From: a beta proteobacterium AAP51
Lineage (GTDB): Bacteria; Pseudomonadota; Gammaproteobacteria; Burkholderiales; Burkholderiaceae_C
Assembly: GCA_001295905.1 (NCBI GenBank)
Contig: LJHT01000086.1
Span: forward strand, 1-39,918
Length of the DNA: 39,918 bases
Reading direction: 5' to 3'
Below the pieces are notes generated by a model. The model made no database searches. It saw only the letters and a list, made by a program, of their open reading frames with translations, and had not been told where the DNA came from. The position numbers and the translations under genes are program-made. The stretch's first letter is position 1, and every line of letters begins with the position of its first letter. This document shows, in pieces, positions 25,081 to 34,236 of the stretch.

Positions 25081-26244
25081 GTGCTTGAGCCGGCCGTGCT
25101 TTCGGCAGCAGACCCGCGGCCGCTGGTCGCGCACGTGGTCTACCGCTTCTCGATGGGCGGCCTGGAAAACGGCGTCGTCAACCTGATCAACCGCCTGCCG
25201 GCCGAGCGCTGGCGGCACGCCATCGTCGCCCTGACGGACATCGACGCGGGTTTCGCATCGCGCATCCAGCGCACCGATGTGCAGCTGCTTGCGCTGCACA
25301 AACCACCGGGGCAGGGCTTGTGGCAGTTCCCCAAGCTGTACCGCCTGTTCCGCGATCTGAAACCCGCCATCGTGCACACGCGCAACCTGGGCGCGCTGGA
25401 AGCCCAAGTACCGGCCTGGGCCGCTGGCGTGCCTGGCCGCGTGCATGGCGAGCATGGGCGCGATGCCGACGACGTGGACGGCACCAACCGCCGCCACATC
25501 TGGATGCGCCGCGTGTACCGTCACTTCGTGCACCAGCACATTGCGCTGGGCGGCGAGCTGGCGGGTTACCTGCGCACGAAGATCGGCGTGCCTGAGAGCC
25601 AGCTCACGGCCATCTACAACGGCGTGGACCACCACCGCTTCAGCCCCGCCACGCAGCGCCAGCCCATCCCAGGCTGCCCCTTCACCGACCCTGCGCTGTG
25701 GCTGGCGGGCACCGTGGGCCGCATGCAGACCGTGAAGGCCCAGCCGCTGCTGGCGCAGGCCTTCGTGAATGCGCTGCAGCAGCAACCCGCGCTGCGCGAC
25801 ACCTTGCGCCTGGTGATGGTGGGCGATGGGCCTTTGCGCGCCGAGTGCCAGGCCATTCTTCAGCAGGCTGGTGTGGCCCACCTGGCCTGGCTGCCGGGCG
25901 CGCGTGACGACGTGCCGGATGTCATGCGCGGGCTGGATTGCTTCGTGCTTCCGTCTTTGGCCGAGGGCATTTCAAACACCATCCTCGAAGCTATGGCCTG
26001 TGGGTTGCCCGTACTGGCCACGCGCGTGGGGGCCAGTGCGGAACTCGTGGAAACTGGGCGGACCGGCTGGGTGGTGTCGCCCGGGCAGGTTTCTGAAATG
26101 ACGGAAGCTCTGCTCAAACTCGCCACCAACAGGAATCTGGCGATGGCGATGGGGCAAGAGGCTCGGCTCGACATCGAGCGACGATTCAGCCTGAAGTCGA
26201 TGGTTGATGCCTACACCGCTCTCTACGGAAGAGTTTTGCAGTAG
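25081..26244 (+). CDS. TIGR03088-type PEP-CTERM/XrtA system glycosyltransferase (GT4)
   Basis: A 387-aa GT-B glycosyltransferase. The opening (LVAHVVYRFSMGGLENGVVNLINRLP) with a glycine-rich acceptor loop and the motif HGEHGRDADDVDG are typical of the exosortase-linked subfamily. The donor half has GTVGRMQTVKAQPLL and PSLAEGISNTILEAMACGLPVLAT with the EX7E-like acidic pair. The start is GTG at 25081, seven bases after the dehydrogenase stop. This ends the rightward block; the next genes are convergent. Confidence 0.9.
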   Translation: MLEPAVLSAADPRPLVAHVVYRFSMGGLENGVVNLINRLPAERWRHAIVALTDIDAGFASRIQRTDVQLLALHKPPGQGLWQFPKLYRLFRDLKPAIVHTRNLGALEAQVPAWAAGVPGRVHGEHGRDADDVDGTNRRHIWMRRVYRHFVHQHIALGGELAGYLRTKIGVPESQLTAIYNGVDHHRFSPATQRQPIPGCPFTDPALWLAGTVGRMQTVKAQPLLAQAFVNALQQQPALRDTLRLVMVGDGPLRAECQAILQQAGVAHLAWLPGARDDVPDVMRGLDCFVLPSLAEGISNTILEAMACGLPVLATRVGASAELVETGRTGWVVSPGQVSEMTEALLKLATNRNLAMAMGQEARLDIERRFSLKSMVDAYTALYGRVLQ

Positions 26245-26303
26245 CTTTGCGTGATGGTGCCTCGGCGTCGCAGCCGTAGCTCAGGGCGCCCGGCACGCCG
26301 TTG

Positions 26304-27941
26304 TCACGGCCTTGCGCGCGGGCCCAGCTTCCACGCTGGAAAACCACCTACGTCTTCAGGGCCAGTGACTTCGTACCGGCTTTCGAGAAAACGTCGAATC
26401 TCGTCCCTGGTCAGCCCGGCTAGCGCGACCTGCATGACTGGGCCACGCCAATCGAAGGGGTCGAGAGCGCGGAAGACCAGGACCCGCCCGCCTCTGGCAT
26501 GGGCGGCGTCGATCTCTGTGCCGAGTCGCTGCAGTAACAGGGTGTTGTCCGCCTTGGTCTCGTTCATCTGGACCAAGTCGATGTTGAAGCGCCGGATGCC
26601 CCCCAGCCTGAACAAGCTCGAATCTGGTTCGCCGGGATAGGCCGCGAAACCGACATAGAGGCCCGACGAACCGATAGCCTCGCGCATTTGAGACTCTCTG
26701 GCCTCTAGCGCAAAGACAGCCTTGGGCACGCCGTAGCCTGCCATGTTGACGACCAGCAGCAAAGGCAACCAGAGTCCGAGGACAACTTTGTCCATCACGC
26801 GCCATCTCATATGCAAAGCAATGAAGACGATAGGCAGCGTGAAGTGGAACCAGTGTTCGGGATCGTTGAGGTTGTAATAGAAAGAGAAACTGGTAGCGCC
26901 CAGAATGTAGGCGATAGGTATCAGGAAACCCGGTCGCCTCTGCATCGACTTCAAGACGCCGACACCAACGATCCAGGCGATACACAGCCCTGATGCTGCG
27001 GCAAGTGCAGCTTGGCCGAGCAGGCTCCAGAAAACAGGCTGCACGCTTGGCAGCATGTCCCACATCCATGCCCTTCCCAGGGGTCCCAGAGAGGGCAGGT
27101 AGGCAAAGTTGTTGATCAGGCTGAAGGCAAAGCGCAGGGGCATTTCGCTCAGGCTGGCAACGCCCACATGCAAGTCCTGCTTCTCCTTCAAACCGCCGAA
27201 CACGAACTGTCTGACGGTTTCAGCCTCGGTGGTGTTTGATCCGTGTGCCACGGCATAGGCCAGCAACACGCCTGCCAATCCCGAGAGCGTCAATGCCAGC
27301 CCGAAAGGAAGCATGACCTTGAAACCGGAAGCGGGCGACTGGCCCTGTCGAACCGCATAGAACCACATCAGGGCGGCCATGAAGACACCTGCTGGCAGCA
27401 CGCTGACCAGCAGGTTCGATGCGATACCTAGCCACACCCCTGACCACACCGCATCACTGACCGACCAATCTCCATCCTCGGCCTTGCGTTCCCAGATCAC
27501 CGCATGTCTGAACGCCATAGCCAACGCAGGGAAGACCATCAACTTGATGTGCGCAGTGGGCCCCAAGGAAAGAAGGTTGAAGCTGACAGCCACCAGCGCC
27601 ATCGCCAGCGCACTGCGGGCCATACCGTGGCCCAACCGGCGCAAGGTTTCATAGAAGACAGCACATCCCAGGGCCACGGAGGCCACGTTGACGGCTTCCA
27701 ACGTCCCGACGATGCCCAGCGCACCGGCAGTGGCGCGGTACACGAGCAGCGCTAAAGGCTGCATCCACAGGTGCCCCAGGTCCCAGTCGAACCGGTTGTC
27801 GCCCAGTTCAGTGATGTAGCGGAGTACATCGTCGACCATGATGGCCGACAGCAGCCAGGTGTAAGCCGCCCCTACGGCGAGGCATGCGACAGTTGCTTCG
27901 AGCCACAGTCGACGCGGGGAAGTCTGCATTTCGGCTTCCAT
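26304..27941 (-). CDS. Gtr-type polytopic membrane protein (candidate terminal glucosyltransferase)
   Basis: A 545-aa integral membrane protein with about ten to twelve hydrophobic segments to near residue 430 (e.g. ACLAVGAAYTWLLSAIMVDDV, LALTLSGLAGVLLAYAVAHG, PLLLVVNMAGYG), then a soluble C-terminal domain of about 120 residues. An early loop acidic pair (MVDDVLRY) resembles the GT-C fold, in which such acidic residues are catalytic. No named family was recognised with certainty. Immediately upstream come GT2 and GtrA-like genes, the classic order in which the third gene encodes the specific transferase acting in the periplasm. The stop of the GT2 gene overlaps this ATG by one base (TGATG). 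The frame stays open upstream across the GT2 gene; that part is a shadow. Confidence 0.7.
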   Translation of the reverse strand: MEAEMQTSPRRLWLEATVACLAVGAAYTWLLSAIMVDDVLRYITELGDNRFDWDLGHLWMQPLALLVYRATAGALGIVGTLEAVNVASVALGCAVFYETLRRLGHGMARSALAMALVAVSFNLLSLGPTAHIKLMVFPALAMAFRHAVIWERKAEDGDWSVSDAVWSGVWLGIASNLLVSVLPAGVFMAALMWFYAVRQGQSPASGFKVMLPFGLALTLSGLAGVLLAYAVAHGSNTTEAETVRQFVFGGLKEKQDLHVGVASLSEMPLRFAFSLINNFAYLPSLGPLGRAWMWDMLPSVQPVFWSLLGQAALAAASGLCIAWIVGVGVLKSMQRRPGFLIPIAYILGATSFSFYYNLNDPEHWFHFTLPIVFIALHMRWRVMDKVVLGLWLPLLLVVNMAGYGVPKAVFALEARESQMREAIGSSGLYVGFAAYPGEPDSSLFRLGGIRRFNIDLVQMNETKADNTLLLQRLGTEIDAAHARGGRVLVFRALDPFDWRGPVMQVALAGLTRDEIRRFLESRYEVTGPEDVGGFPAWKLGPRARP

Positions 27942-28981
27942 CAACGTTGCCACTGTCCGGCAATCGCCTCGACGTGGTACCTGGGCCGCTGTTTGCCCGC
28001 TTCGTAGACCTTGGCCAGATACTCGCCAATCACGCCCAGACTCAACAACTGCAAGCCCCCGAGAAAGTACATCGGGATCACGGTCGACGCCCAGCCAGGC
28101 AGCGCTACATCGGTGAACAGCCTGATGAACAAGGCCCACAAGGCCATGCCGACACTCGCGAATGAAACGATTGCGCCCAGGCCCGTGATGGCGCGAAGCG
28201 GCGCCGCAGAGAAGGAAGTGACGCCGCGCCACGCCAGCGCAAACATCTTGTTCAAGGGGTACTTCGACTCCCCAGCGAACCGCTCGGCACGGTCGAACTC
28301 CACCGTGCTGGACCTGAAGCCCAACTGCGGGATCATTCCTCGCAGGAACAGATGGGTTTCCTGGTACTGCCGAAGAGCTTCCAGCGAACGGCGGCCCATC
28401 AGGCGATAGTCGGCATGATTGAAGATGATCTGCACGCCCATCAGGGCCAGCAACCGGTAGTAGCTCTCGGCAGACCACCGCTTGAAAAAGCTGTCGGTGT
28501 CGCGCCGGCGCCGGACCGCGTAGACGATTTCGTTGCCGGCGACAAAGCTGTCAATCATCGAAGGGATGATGCCGAGGTCGTCTTGCAGATCTGCATCCAG
28601 GCTGACCAAGGCGTCGCCGTCGATCGACATCAGGCCACACAGCAGTGCGTTCTGGTGACCCCGATTGCGGCTCAGCTTCAGCCCGCAGCAATCTGCCCGC
28701 TGTGCAGACAGTTCTTCAATGAGACCCCAGGTTCGGTCACGGCTGCCGTCATCCACGAAATAGACGGAGCTGCCTTGCGCGAGTTTCCCCCCCGCTTTCA
28801 GGTCGTCGAGCATTCGGCATAAGCGAGCCGCGGTTTCGCTCAACACCTCCTGCTCGTTGTAGCAAGGCACGACGAAGTTGACGAGGGGCACGCTGCTGCT
28901 ACGCAAGGTTGCTGCGAACTGAGCAGGGTCGACGATTTGCATGGCCATCCCATGAGTCGCCGGATTCGAGAGGTGTTGCAT
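27941..28981 (-). CDS. GtrB-like polyprenyl-phosphate glycosyltransferase (GT2)
   Basis: A 346-aa dolichol-phosphate-mannose-synthase-type GT2. The catalytic domain shows PCYNEQEVL (39-47), VDDGSRDRT (76-84) and SLDADLQDD (127-135), followed by HADYRLMGRR, FLRGMIPQLGFR and two C-terminal membrane helices (about 245-265 and 280-305) ending in GEYLAKVYEAGKQRPRY. Such enzymes load a hexose onto undecaprenyl phosphate as substrate for a periplasmic transferase. ATG 28981 is taken as start; ATGs at 28948 and 28942 are alternatives, and none has a strong ribosome site. Confidence 0.9.
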   Translation of the reverse strand: MQHLSNPATHGMAMQIVDPAQFAATLRSSSVPLVNFVVPCYNEQEVLSETAARLCRMLDDLKAGGKLAQGSSVYFVDDGSRDRTWGLIEELSAQRADCCGLKLSRNRGHQNALLCGLMSIDGDALVSLDADLQDDLGIIPSMIDSFVAGNEIVYAVRRRRDTDSFFKRWSAESYYRLLALMGVQIIFNHADYRLMGRRSLEALRQYQETHLFLRGMIPQLGFRSSTVEFDRAERFAGESKYPLNKMFALAWRGVTSFSAAPLRAITGLGAIVSFASVGMALWALFIRLFTDVALPGWASTVIPMYFLGGLQLLSLGVIGEYLAKVYEAGKQRPRYHVEAIAGQWQR

Positions 28982-29004
28982 GGTGGCTGGAAGCGGCGAC
29001 ACTT

Positions 29005-29385
29005 TTAGTTTTGGGGTCTGAAGACCCACCGTGAGCTGATGGTGAAGTTCCAGGCCAGTACGACAGCCGTGGCCACCAGCTGGGCAAGGATTGCGGGCAT
29101 GCCGGCATGGATACCCCCGTACAACAGCGCGCCGTTGATGAGGCAGCCTGTCGCGACAGTGCAGGCGAATCTCAACCCTTGACCAACGTCTCCTGTCTTT
29201 GCGGCGAACGTGAACCGGGCATTGAGTGCAAAGTTGCAAACCGCGCTGAGCACGAAGCCGATGGTCGAGGCCACAACCACAGGCGCCCAGCCCAAGGCGG
29301 TGATCACCAGCGTGATGAGGTAGTGCAGCGCTGTAGCAGCGCCGCCAACCACAGCAAACTTCAAGAAGGTTCGGGCAGTTTTCAA
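29005..29385 (-). CDS. GtrA-family membrane protein (candidate lipid-linked sugar flippase)
   Basis: A 126-aa protein with four hydrophobic helices (about 8-28, 36-55, 72-92, 98-118) and the GtrA signatures FLKFAVVGGAATALHYLI, NFALNARFTF and WNFTISSRWVFRP. GtrA proteins are thought to flip polyprenyl-phosphate sugars to the periplasm. The start is TTG at 29385, since no ATG or GTG precedes the conserved N-terminus. It heads the leftward three-gene cassette and lies 23 bases from the GT2 gene. Confidence 0.88.
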   Translation of the reverse strand: MKTARTFLKFAVVGGAATALHYLITLVITALGWAPVVVASTIGFVLSAVCNFALNARFTFAAKTGDVGQGLRFACTVATGCLINGALLYGGIHAGMPAILAQLVATAVVLAWNFTISSRWVFRPQN

Positions 29386-29691
29386 CGGCGGCGCAGGACG
29401 GCTGTGAGGCTAGCCGGCCCTGGCAAGGTCCAAGGCCGGTTGGCGCTAGCTGGCGCGAGCCAAACCGCCAAACGGCGCGAGTGTACGGGGCCAGGGGCGC
29501 TTTTCGCGGGCTTCAGCAGCGCGCCGATACCCTAGCGTGTACTTTTTCATGCCACCACTTCCGCACCCGAACGTATGTAGATGGACCTGAGGTCAGGTGG
29601 GTCAGAATCGCGCGTTAACCCGGGTTTTGGTGGCACAGGCGTGGCCCGCCGGCGGAACGACTGCAGAAACCCAAGGCACGGACCAGCAAAC
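29386..29691. other. 306-bp divergent region between gtr cassette and amidotransferase gene
   Basis: No gene was recognised here. The left half holds GC-rich imperfect inverted repeats (GCTAGCC at 29409-29415 and GGCGCTAGC near 29440-29450) and two copies of GGCGCGAG. The right half has a perfect AACCCGGGTT palindrome at 29617-29626 and a sigma-54-like element at 29631-29646. It must carry promoters in both directions, but no convincing -35/-10 pair was seen. Confidence 0.5.
29631..29646 (+). promoter_or_regulatory. Candidate sigma-54 element before the amidotransferase gene
   Basis: TGGCACAGGCGTGGCC has a perfect -24 box (TGGCAC) and a GC at the right 10-base spacing, but the -12 box is TGGCC instead of TTGCA/T. 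The start of transcription would be near 29657 and the leader about 35 bases. A second PrsR-controlled unit is possible, though weaker in sequence than the one at 11873. Confidence 0.35.
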
Positions 29692-31644
29692 ATGTGCGGC
29701 ATCACCGGCATCTTCGACACCCGCGGCACCCGCTCCATCGACGACGGCGTGCTGCGTCGCATGAACGACAGCCAGCACCACCGCGGCCCTGACGAAGGCA
29801 GCCTGCACATCGAGCCCGGCCTGGGCTTCGGCCACCGGCGCCTGAGCATCATCGACATCGCCACCGGCCAGCAGCCGCTGTTCAACGAAGACCACTCGGT
29901 GGTGGTCGTCTTCAACGGCGAGATCTACAACTACCAAGAGCTGATCCCCGAGCTGCAGGCCCTGGGTCACCACTTCCGCACCAAGAGCGACACCGAAGTC
30001 ATCGTGCACGCCTGGGAAGAGTGGGGCGACGCCTGCGTCTCGCGCTTCCGCGGCATGTTCGCCTTCGCGCTGTGGGACCGCAACCGCCAGAGCTTCTTCA
30101 TCGCGCGCGACCGCCTGGGTGTGAAGCCCTTCTTCTACGCCTTGCTGGACGACGGCACGCTGCTCTTTGGCAGCGAGCTGAAATCGCTGATGGCTTACAG
30201 CGCGCCCGCTGGCGGCGCCGCGCTGCGCCGCGACATCGACCCGCTGGCGCTGGAAGAGTATTTCGCGCTGGGCTACGTGGCCGAGCCGCGCACCATCTTC
30301 AAGCAGGCGAAGAAGCTGCCACCGGCGCACACGCTGGTGGTGCGCCGCGGTGAACCGGTGGGCGAGCCGCGTGAATACTGGGACGTGAACTTCACCCTGG
30401 GCAGCCCCATGGGCGTGCAAGAGGCCGGTGAAGAGCTGGTGCGCCGCCTGAACGAAAGCGTGAAGCTGCGCATGATTGCCGAGGTGCCGCTGGGCGCCTT
30501 CCTCTCGGGCGGCGTGGATTCCAGCGCCGTGGTGCAGGCCATGGCGGGCTTGTCTTCCGGGCCGGTGAACACTTGCTCCATCGCCTTCGACGACCCCGCC
30601 TACAACGAGAGCGAGTTCGCCGCCATGGTGGCCCAGCGCTACCGCACCAACCACCGCGTGGAAACGGTGAGCAGCGACGACTTCGACCTCATCGATACCC
30701 TGGCCCACCTGTACGACGAGCCCTATGCCGACAGCTCGGCCATCCCCACCTATCGTGTGTGCCAGCTGGCACGCAAGCACGTGACGGTGGCACTTTCTGG
30801 AGACGGCGGCGACGAAACCTTCGGCGGCTACCGGCGCTACAAGCTGCACATGATGGAAGAGCGCATGCGCGCCAGCCTGCCGGCAGGGGTGCGCAGGCCG
30901 GTATTCGGCCTGCTGGGGCGCCTGTATCCCAAGGCCGACTGGGCGCCGCGCGTCTTCCGCGCCAAGACCACCTTCGAAGGCATGGCGCGCAACTCCGTAG
31001 AGGCCTATTTCCACAGCATGAGCCTCATCCGCCAGCCGCTGCGCAGCCGCCTGTACAGCGCGCAGTTCAAGGCCCAGCTGGGCGGCTACAGCGCGCTGGA
31101 CGTGTTCGAGCGCCACGCCCGCCGCGCCAACACCGACGACCCGCTGGCCCTCATCCAGTACATCGACACCCACACCTACCTGGTGGGCGACATCAACACC
31201 AAGGTCGACCGCGCCAGCATGGCGCACAGCCTGGAAGTGCGCGAACCGCTGATGGACCACGAACTGGTGCAGTGGGTGGCCACGCTGCCTTCATCGCTGA
31301 AGCTGAAGGGCACCGAGGGCAAGTACTTCTTCAAGAAGGCGATGGAGCCGCACCTGCCGAACGACGTGCTCTACCGCCCGAAGATGGGTTTTGCCGTCCC
31401 CCTGGCGCGCTGGTTCCGCGGCCCCTTGAAGCAGCGCGTGCGCGACGCCCTGCTCGGCGAACGCATGCTGGCCAGCGGTATGTTCAACGCTGACGTGCTG
31501 CGCCAGTTGGTAGAGCAGCACGAAAGCGGCCAGTACGACCACAGCACACCGCTGTGGACGCTGCTGATGTTTGATGCCTTCCTGAAGCGCGAGACAGGTG
31601 CTGCGCGCCAGCCCGGCGCTGCCAGCCTGGGGCTGGCGGCCTGA
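29692..31644 (+). CDS. XrtA/PEP-CTERM system amidotransferase (asparagine synthase-like)
   Basis: A 650-aa class II glutamine amidotransferase. Cys2 in MCGITGIFD is the nucleophile; the glutaminase domain continues with HRGPDEG, GHRRLSIID and FNGEIYNY. The synthetase domain has the PP-loop SGGVDSS (272-278) and SGDGGDETFGGYRRY. Length and sequence fit the exosortase A-associated amidotransferase. The acceptor is unproven; amidation of a uronic acid in the polymer is plausible since dehydrogenase genes flank it. ATG 29692 is required to place Cys at position 2; the open frame upstream is ignored. Confidence 0.93.
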   Translation: MCGITGIFDTRGTRSIDDGVLRRMNDSQHHRGPDEGSLHIEPGLGFGHRRLSIIDIATGQQPLFNEDHSVVVVFNGEIYNYQELIPELQALGHHFRTKSDTEVIVHAWEEWGDACVSRFRGMFAFALWDRNRQSFFIARDRLGVKPFFYALLDDGTLLFGSELKSLMAYSAPAGGAALRRDIDPLALEEYFALGYVAEPRTIFKQAKKLPPAHTLVVRRGEPVGEPREYWDVNFTLGSPMGVQEAGEELVRRLNESVKLRMIAEVPLGAFLSGGVDSSAVVQAMAGLSSGPVNTCSIAFDDPAYNESEFAAMVAQRYRTNHRVETVSSDDFDLIDTLAHLYDEPYADSSAIPTYRVCQLARKHVTVALSGDGGDETFGGYRRYKLHMMEERMRASLPAGVRRPVFGLLGRLYPKADWAPRVFRAKTTFEGMARNSVEAYFHSMSLIRQPLRSRLYSAQFKAQLGGYSALDVFERHARRANTDDPLALIQYIDTHTYLVGDINTKVDRASMAHSLEVREPLMDHELVQWVATLPSSLKLKGTEGKYFFKKAMEPHLPNDVLYRPKMGFAVPLARWFRGPLKQRVRDALLGERMLASGMFNADVLRQLVEQHESGQYDHSTPLWTLLMFDAFLKRETGAARQPGAASLGLAA

Positions 31645-31681
31645 GCTGACGCACGCCCAACACCCACCGAAAGTTGCAGCC

Positions 31682-32998
31682 TTGAAGATTTCCGTGTTTG
31701 GCCTCGGCTATGTCGGCGCCGTTTCCTGCGCCTGCTTGCCTGAACTGGGCCATGAGGTGATTGGTGTCGACACCAACCCCCTCAAGGTGCAGATGATCAA
31801 CGACGGCCAGTCGCCGGTGGTTGAAGAAGGCATCAACGAGCTGATCGGTGCTGCGGTGCAGGCCGGGAAGCTGCGCGCCACGGCCGACCTGGAAGACGCG
31901 GTGTTGAACACCGAGGTCTCGCTCATCTCGGTGGCGACCCCTTCCAACCCCAACTACACACCCAACCTGTCTGCGGTAGACGCCGTGGTGCGCAGCATCG
32001 GGCTGGCGTTGCGCAAGAAAAGCGGGCCCCATGTGTTGGTACTGCGCAGCACTGTGCCGCCAGGCACCACGGAAGCGCGCATCCTGCCCATCTTGCTGGA
32101 GGCCTCGGGCCGCCGCATAGGCGAGGGCCTGTCTCTGGTGTTCAACCCCGAGTTCCTGCGCGAAGGCTCCTCGGTGAAGGACTTCCACCAGCCCCCGCAA
32201 ACGGTGGTGGGCAGCCTCGACGACGCTGGCTACGCCGCGATGGAGCAGATGTACGCAGGCCTGCCCGGTGCTTTCGTACGCACCAGCTGCCAGGTGGCCG
32301 AATCGGTGAAGTACCTGTGCAACGTCTTCCATGCCTTGAAGATCGTCTTTGCGAACGAGGCCGGCTCGGTGCTGAAGGCCTACGGCATGGATGCGCGCGA
32401 AGTGCTGAAGATCTTCTGCCAGGACACGCAGCTCAACATCTCTGCAGCCTACATGCGCCCCGGTTTCGCCTTCGGCGGCAGCTGCCTGCCCAAGGAAGTG
32501 AAGGGCTTCATCACGCTGGCGCGTGAACACGACGTGCTGATTCCGGCCTTGGGGGGCCTGATCGACAGCAATGAAGCGCACATCAAGCGTGCCTACGATC
32601 TCATCGCCCGAGATGGACGCAAGCGCATCGCCTTCTTCGGCCTGGCTTTCAAGCCGGGCACCGACGACATGCGCGATTCGCCGCTGGTGGCTCTGGTAGA
32701 GAAGCTGCTGGGCAAGGGCTTCGAGATCGGCATCTTCGACAGCTTCGTGAAGCTCAGCCGCCTGCTGGGCAAGAACAAGGAATTCATCGAGCGCGAGATT
32801 CCCCACCTCGACCGGCTGCTTTTCGAGGACGCCGAAGCGCTGCTGAAGGACGCTGAAGTCATTGTCGTGGGCCATGCCGATGCCGACGCGCGCCGCCTGA
32901 TCGTCAAGCACGCCGCCGGCCGGCGCATCGTCGACCTTTCCGGCTATGCCGAACTGCGCCAGGCGGCCGGTGCGGCCTACGAAGGCATTTGCTGGTGA
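31682..32998 (+). CDS. algD: GDP-mannose 6-dehydrogenase (AlgD-like)
   Basis: A 438-aa NAD-dependent dehydrogenase. It opens KISVFGLGYVGAVSCACLPELGHEVIGVD, has STVPPGTT and NPEFLREGSSVKDF, and the catalytic Cys268 in GFAFGGSCLPKE, at the position of the AlgD catalytic cysteine. KYLCNVFHALKIVFANE and QDTQLNIS are also AlgD-like, favouring GDP-mannose over UDP-glucose. The product would be GDP-mannuronic acid for the polysaccharide; no other alginate genes are in view, so alginate itself is not implied. The start is TTG at 31682, placed just before the Rossmann fold; the upstream open frame overlaps the amidotransferase gene. Confidence 0.85.
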   Translation: MKISVFGLGYVGAVSCACLPELGHEVIGVDTNPLKVQMINDGQSPVVEEGINELIGAAVQAGKLRATADLEDAVLNTEVSLISVATPSNPNYTPNLSAVDAVVRSIGLALRKKSGPHVLVLRSTVPPGTTEARILPILLEASGRRIGEGLSLVFNPEFLREGSSVKDFHQPPQTVVGSLDDAGYAAMEQMYAGLPGAFVRTSCQVAESVKYLCNVFHALKIVFANEAGSVLKAYGMDAREVLKIFCQDTQLNISAAYMRPGFAFGGSCLPKEVKGFITLAREHDVLIPALGGLIDSNEAHIKRAYDLIARDGRKRIAFFGLAFKPGTDDMRDSPLVALVEKLLGKGFEIGIFDSFVKLSRLLGKNKEFIEREIPHLDRLLFEDAEALLKDAEVIVVGHADADARRLIVKHAAGRRIVDLSGYAELRQAAGAAYEGICW

Positions 32999-34236
32999 AC
33001 AGCCGTCGGCCGCGCCTGGCCTTCGTCTCGCCGGTTTTCCTGTTTCCCAACGACGCGGGCGGGAAGATCCGCAGCACCAACATCCTGCGCGGCCTGAAGG
33101 GCGGCAGCTTCGAGATCGTGCTGCTGTCGCCAGCCACCCCCGAGCAGCAAGCCCGCTGGCGGGATGAACTGAACGGCGTGTGCGACGAGTTCGTGGCCTG
33201 GCAGCCCACGCCGCAGCGCCCGCAGTGGGCGCGTGCGATGCAGCTGCTGAGCGAACTGCCCGTCAACGTGGTGGCTGACCGCACCGTGGCCGGGCTGGCG
33301 GCCGTTCGCGCGCTGGCTGGGCGGCAAGACATCGACCTCATCGTCTTCGACTTTGTGCACTCGGCGGTGCTGCAGCCCGCCGGCCCAGGCGTACCGGCCG
33401 TGTGCTTCACGCACAACGTGGAGGCTGAAATCTTCGCGCGACATGCGCAGCAGGCGCCCAACCGTGTGCGGCGCTGGTTGTGGAGCTCACAGCACCGCAA
33501 GATGCAGCGTTTCGAAGGCCAGGCCCTGCGCCGCTTCGAGCGCGTGATTGCAGTCTCTGAGCGCGATGCGCAAGCCTTCCGCAGCCACTATGGCGTGACC
33601 AAGGCCGAAGCCATCCCCACGGGTGTTGACCTCGACTTCTTTGCCTGGCAAGCCCCGCCGCCTGTGAACGCCGAGCAACCGCCCACCGTGGTGTTCACGG
33701 GCTCCATGGATTGGCGCGCCAACATCGACGGTGTGCAGTTCTTCCTGAACCAGGTGTGGCCGCTGGTGCTGGCCGCTCGGCCCGAGGCGCGGTTCGTGGT
33801 GGTGGGCCGAAACCCGCCTGCCTCGCTGCAGGCTGCAGCGCGCGAGGTGAGCAATGTTGAGTTCACGGGCTTTGTGGACGATGTGCGGCCGTTCGCCCAC
33901 GCGGCTCATGCCTTCGTCATCCCCCTGCTGGTAGGCGGTGGTACGCGTATCAAGGCCTTCGAGGCCATGGCCATGGGCTGCCCGGTGGTGTCGACCAGCA
34001 TCGGCATGGAAGGCCTGGATGCCGAGCCGGGTACACACTTCCTGCAGCGCGACGAACCTGCCGCGATGGCCAGGGCCCTGCTTGAACTGCTGGCCAGTGA
34101 TGAGCAGCGCCAGAGCCTTTCGCGGGCAGCGCGCGCCTTGGTTGAGGCCCGTTTTGGTCATCGGCAGGTGGCACAGGTGTTCGAAGACATCTGCCGTCGT
34201 GCGCTGGCGCCCGCACAGCCGCACGGTCGCGCGTGA
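32995..34236 (+). CDS. GT4 glycosyltransferase (TIGR03087-like paralogue)
   Basis: A 413-aa GT-B enzyme. Its N-terminus (LAFVSPVFLFPNDAGGKIRS) and the donor-site region (VVFTGSMDWRANIDGVQFFLNQVWP, VVVGRNPP, GGGTRIKAFEAMAMGCPVV) parallel the glycosyltransferase at 20934-22193, so the two are paralogues. It has CFTHNVEAEIF in the acceptor half. It probably adds a further sugar to the repeat unit. GTG 32995 overlaps the dehydrogenase stop as GTGA; an in-frame TTG lies six bases upstream. Confidence 0.88.
   Translation: MNSRRPRLAFVSPVFLFPNDAGGKIRSTNILRGLKGGSFEIVLLSPATPEQQARWRDELNGVCDEFVAWQPTPQRPQWARAMQLLSELPVNVVADRTVAGLAAVRALAGRQDIDLIVFDFVHSAVLQPAGPGVPAVCFTHNVEAEIFARHAQQAPNRVRRWLWSSQHRKMQRFEGQALRRFERVIAVSERDAQAFRSHYGVTKAEAIPTGVDLDFFAWQAPPPVNAEQPPTVVFTGSMDWRANIDGVQFFLNQVWPLVLAARPEARFVVVGRNPPASLQAAAREVSNVEFTGFVDDVRPFAHAAHAFVIPLLVGGGTRIKAFEAMAMGCPVVSTSIGMEGLDAEPGTHFLQRDEPAAMARALLELLASDEQRQSLSRAARALVEARFGHRQVAQVFEDICRRALAPAQPHGRA

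Noticed and set aside
27942..28478. Upstream extension of the polytopic gtr protein frame
   Set aside because: Lies wholly inside the GT2 gene, which has clear catalytic motifs; the true start overlaps the GT2 stop.
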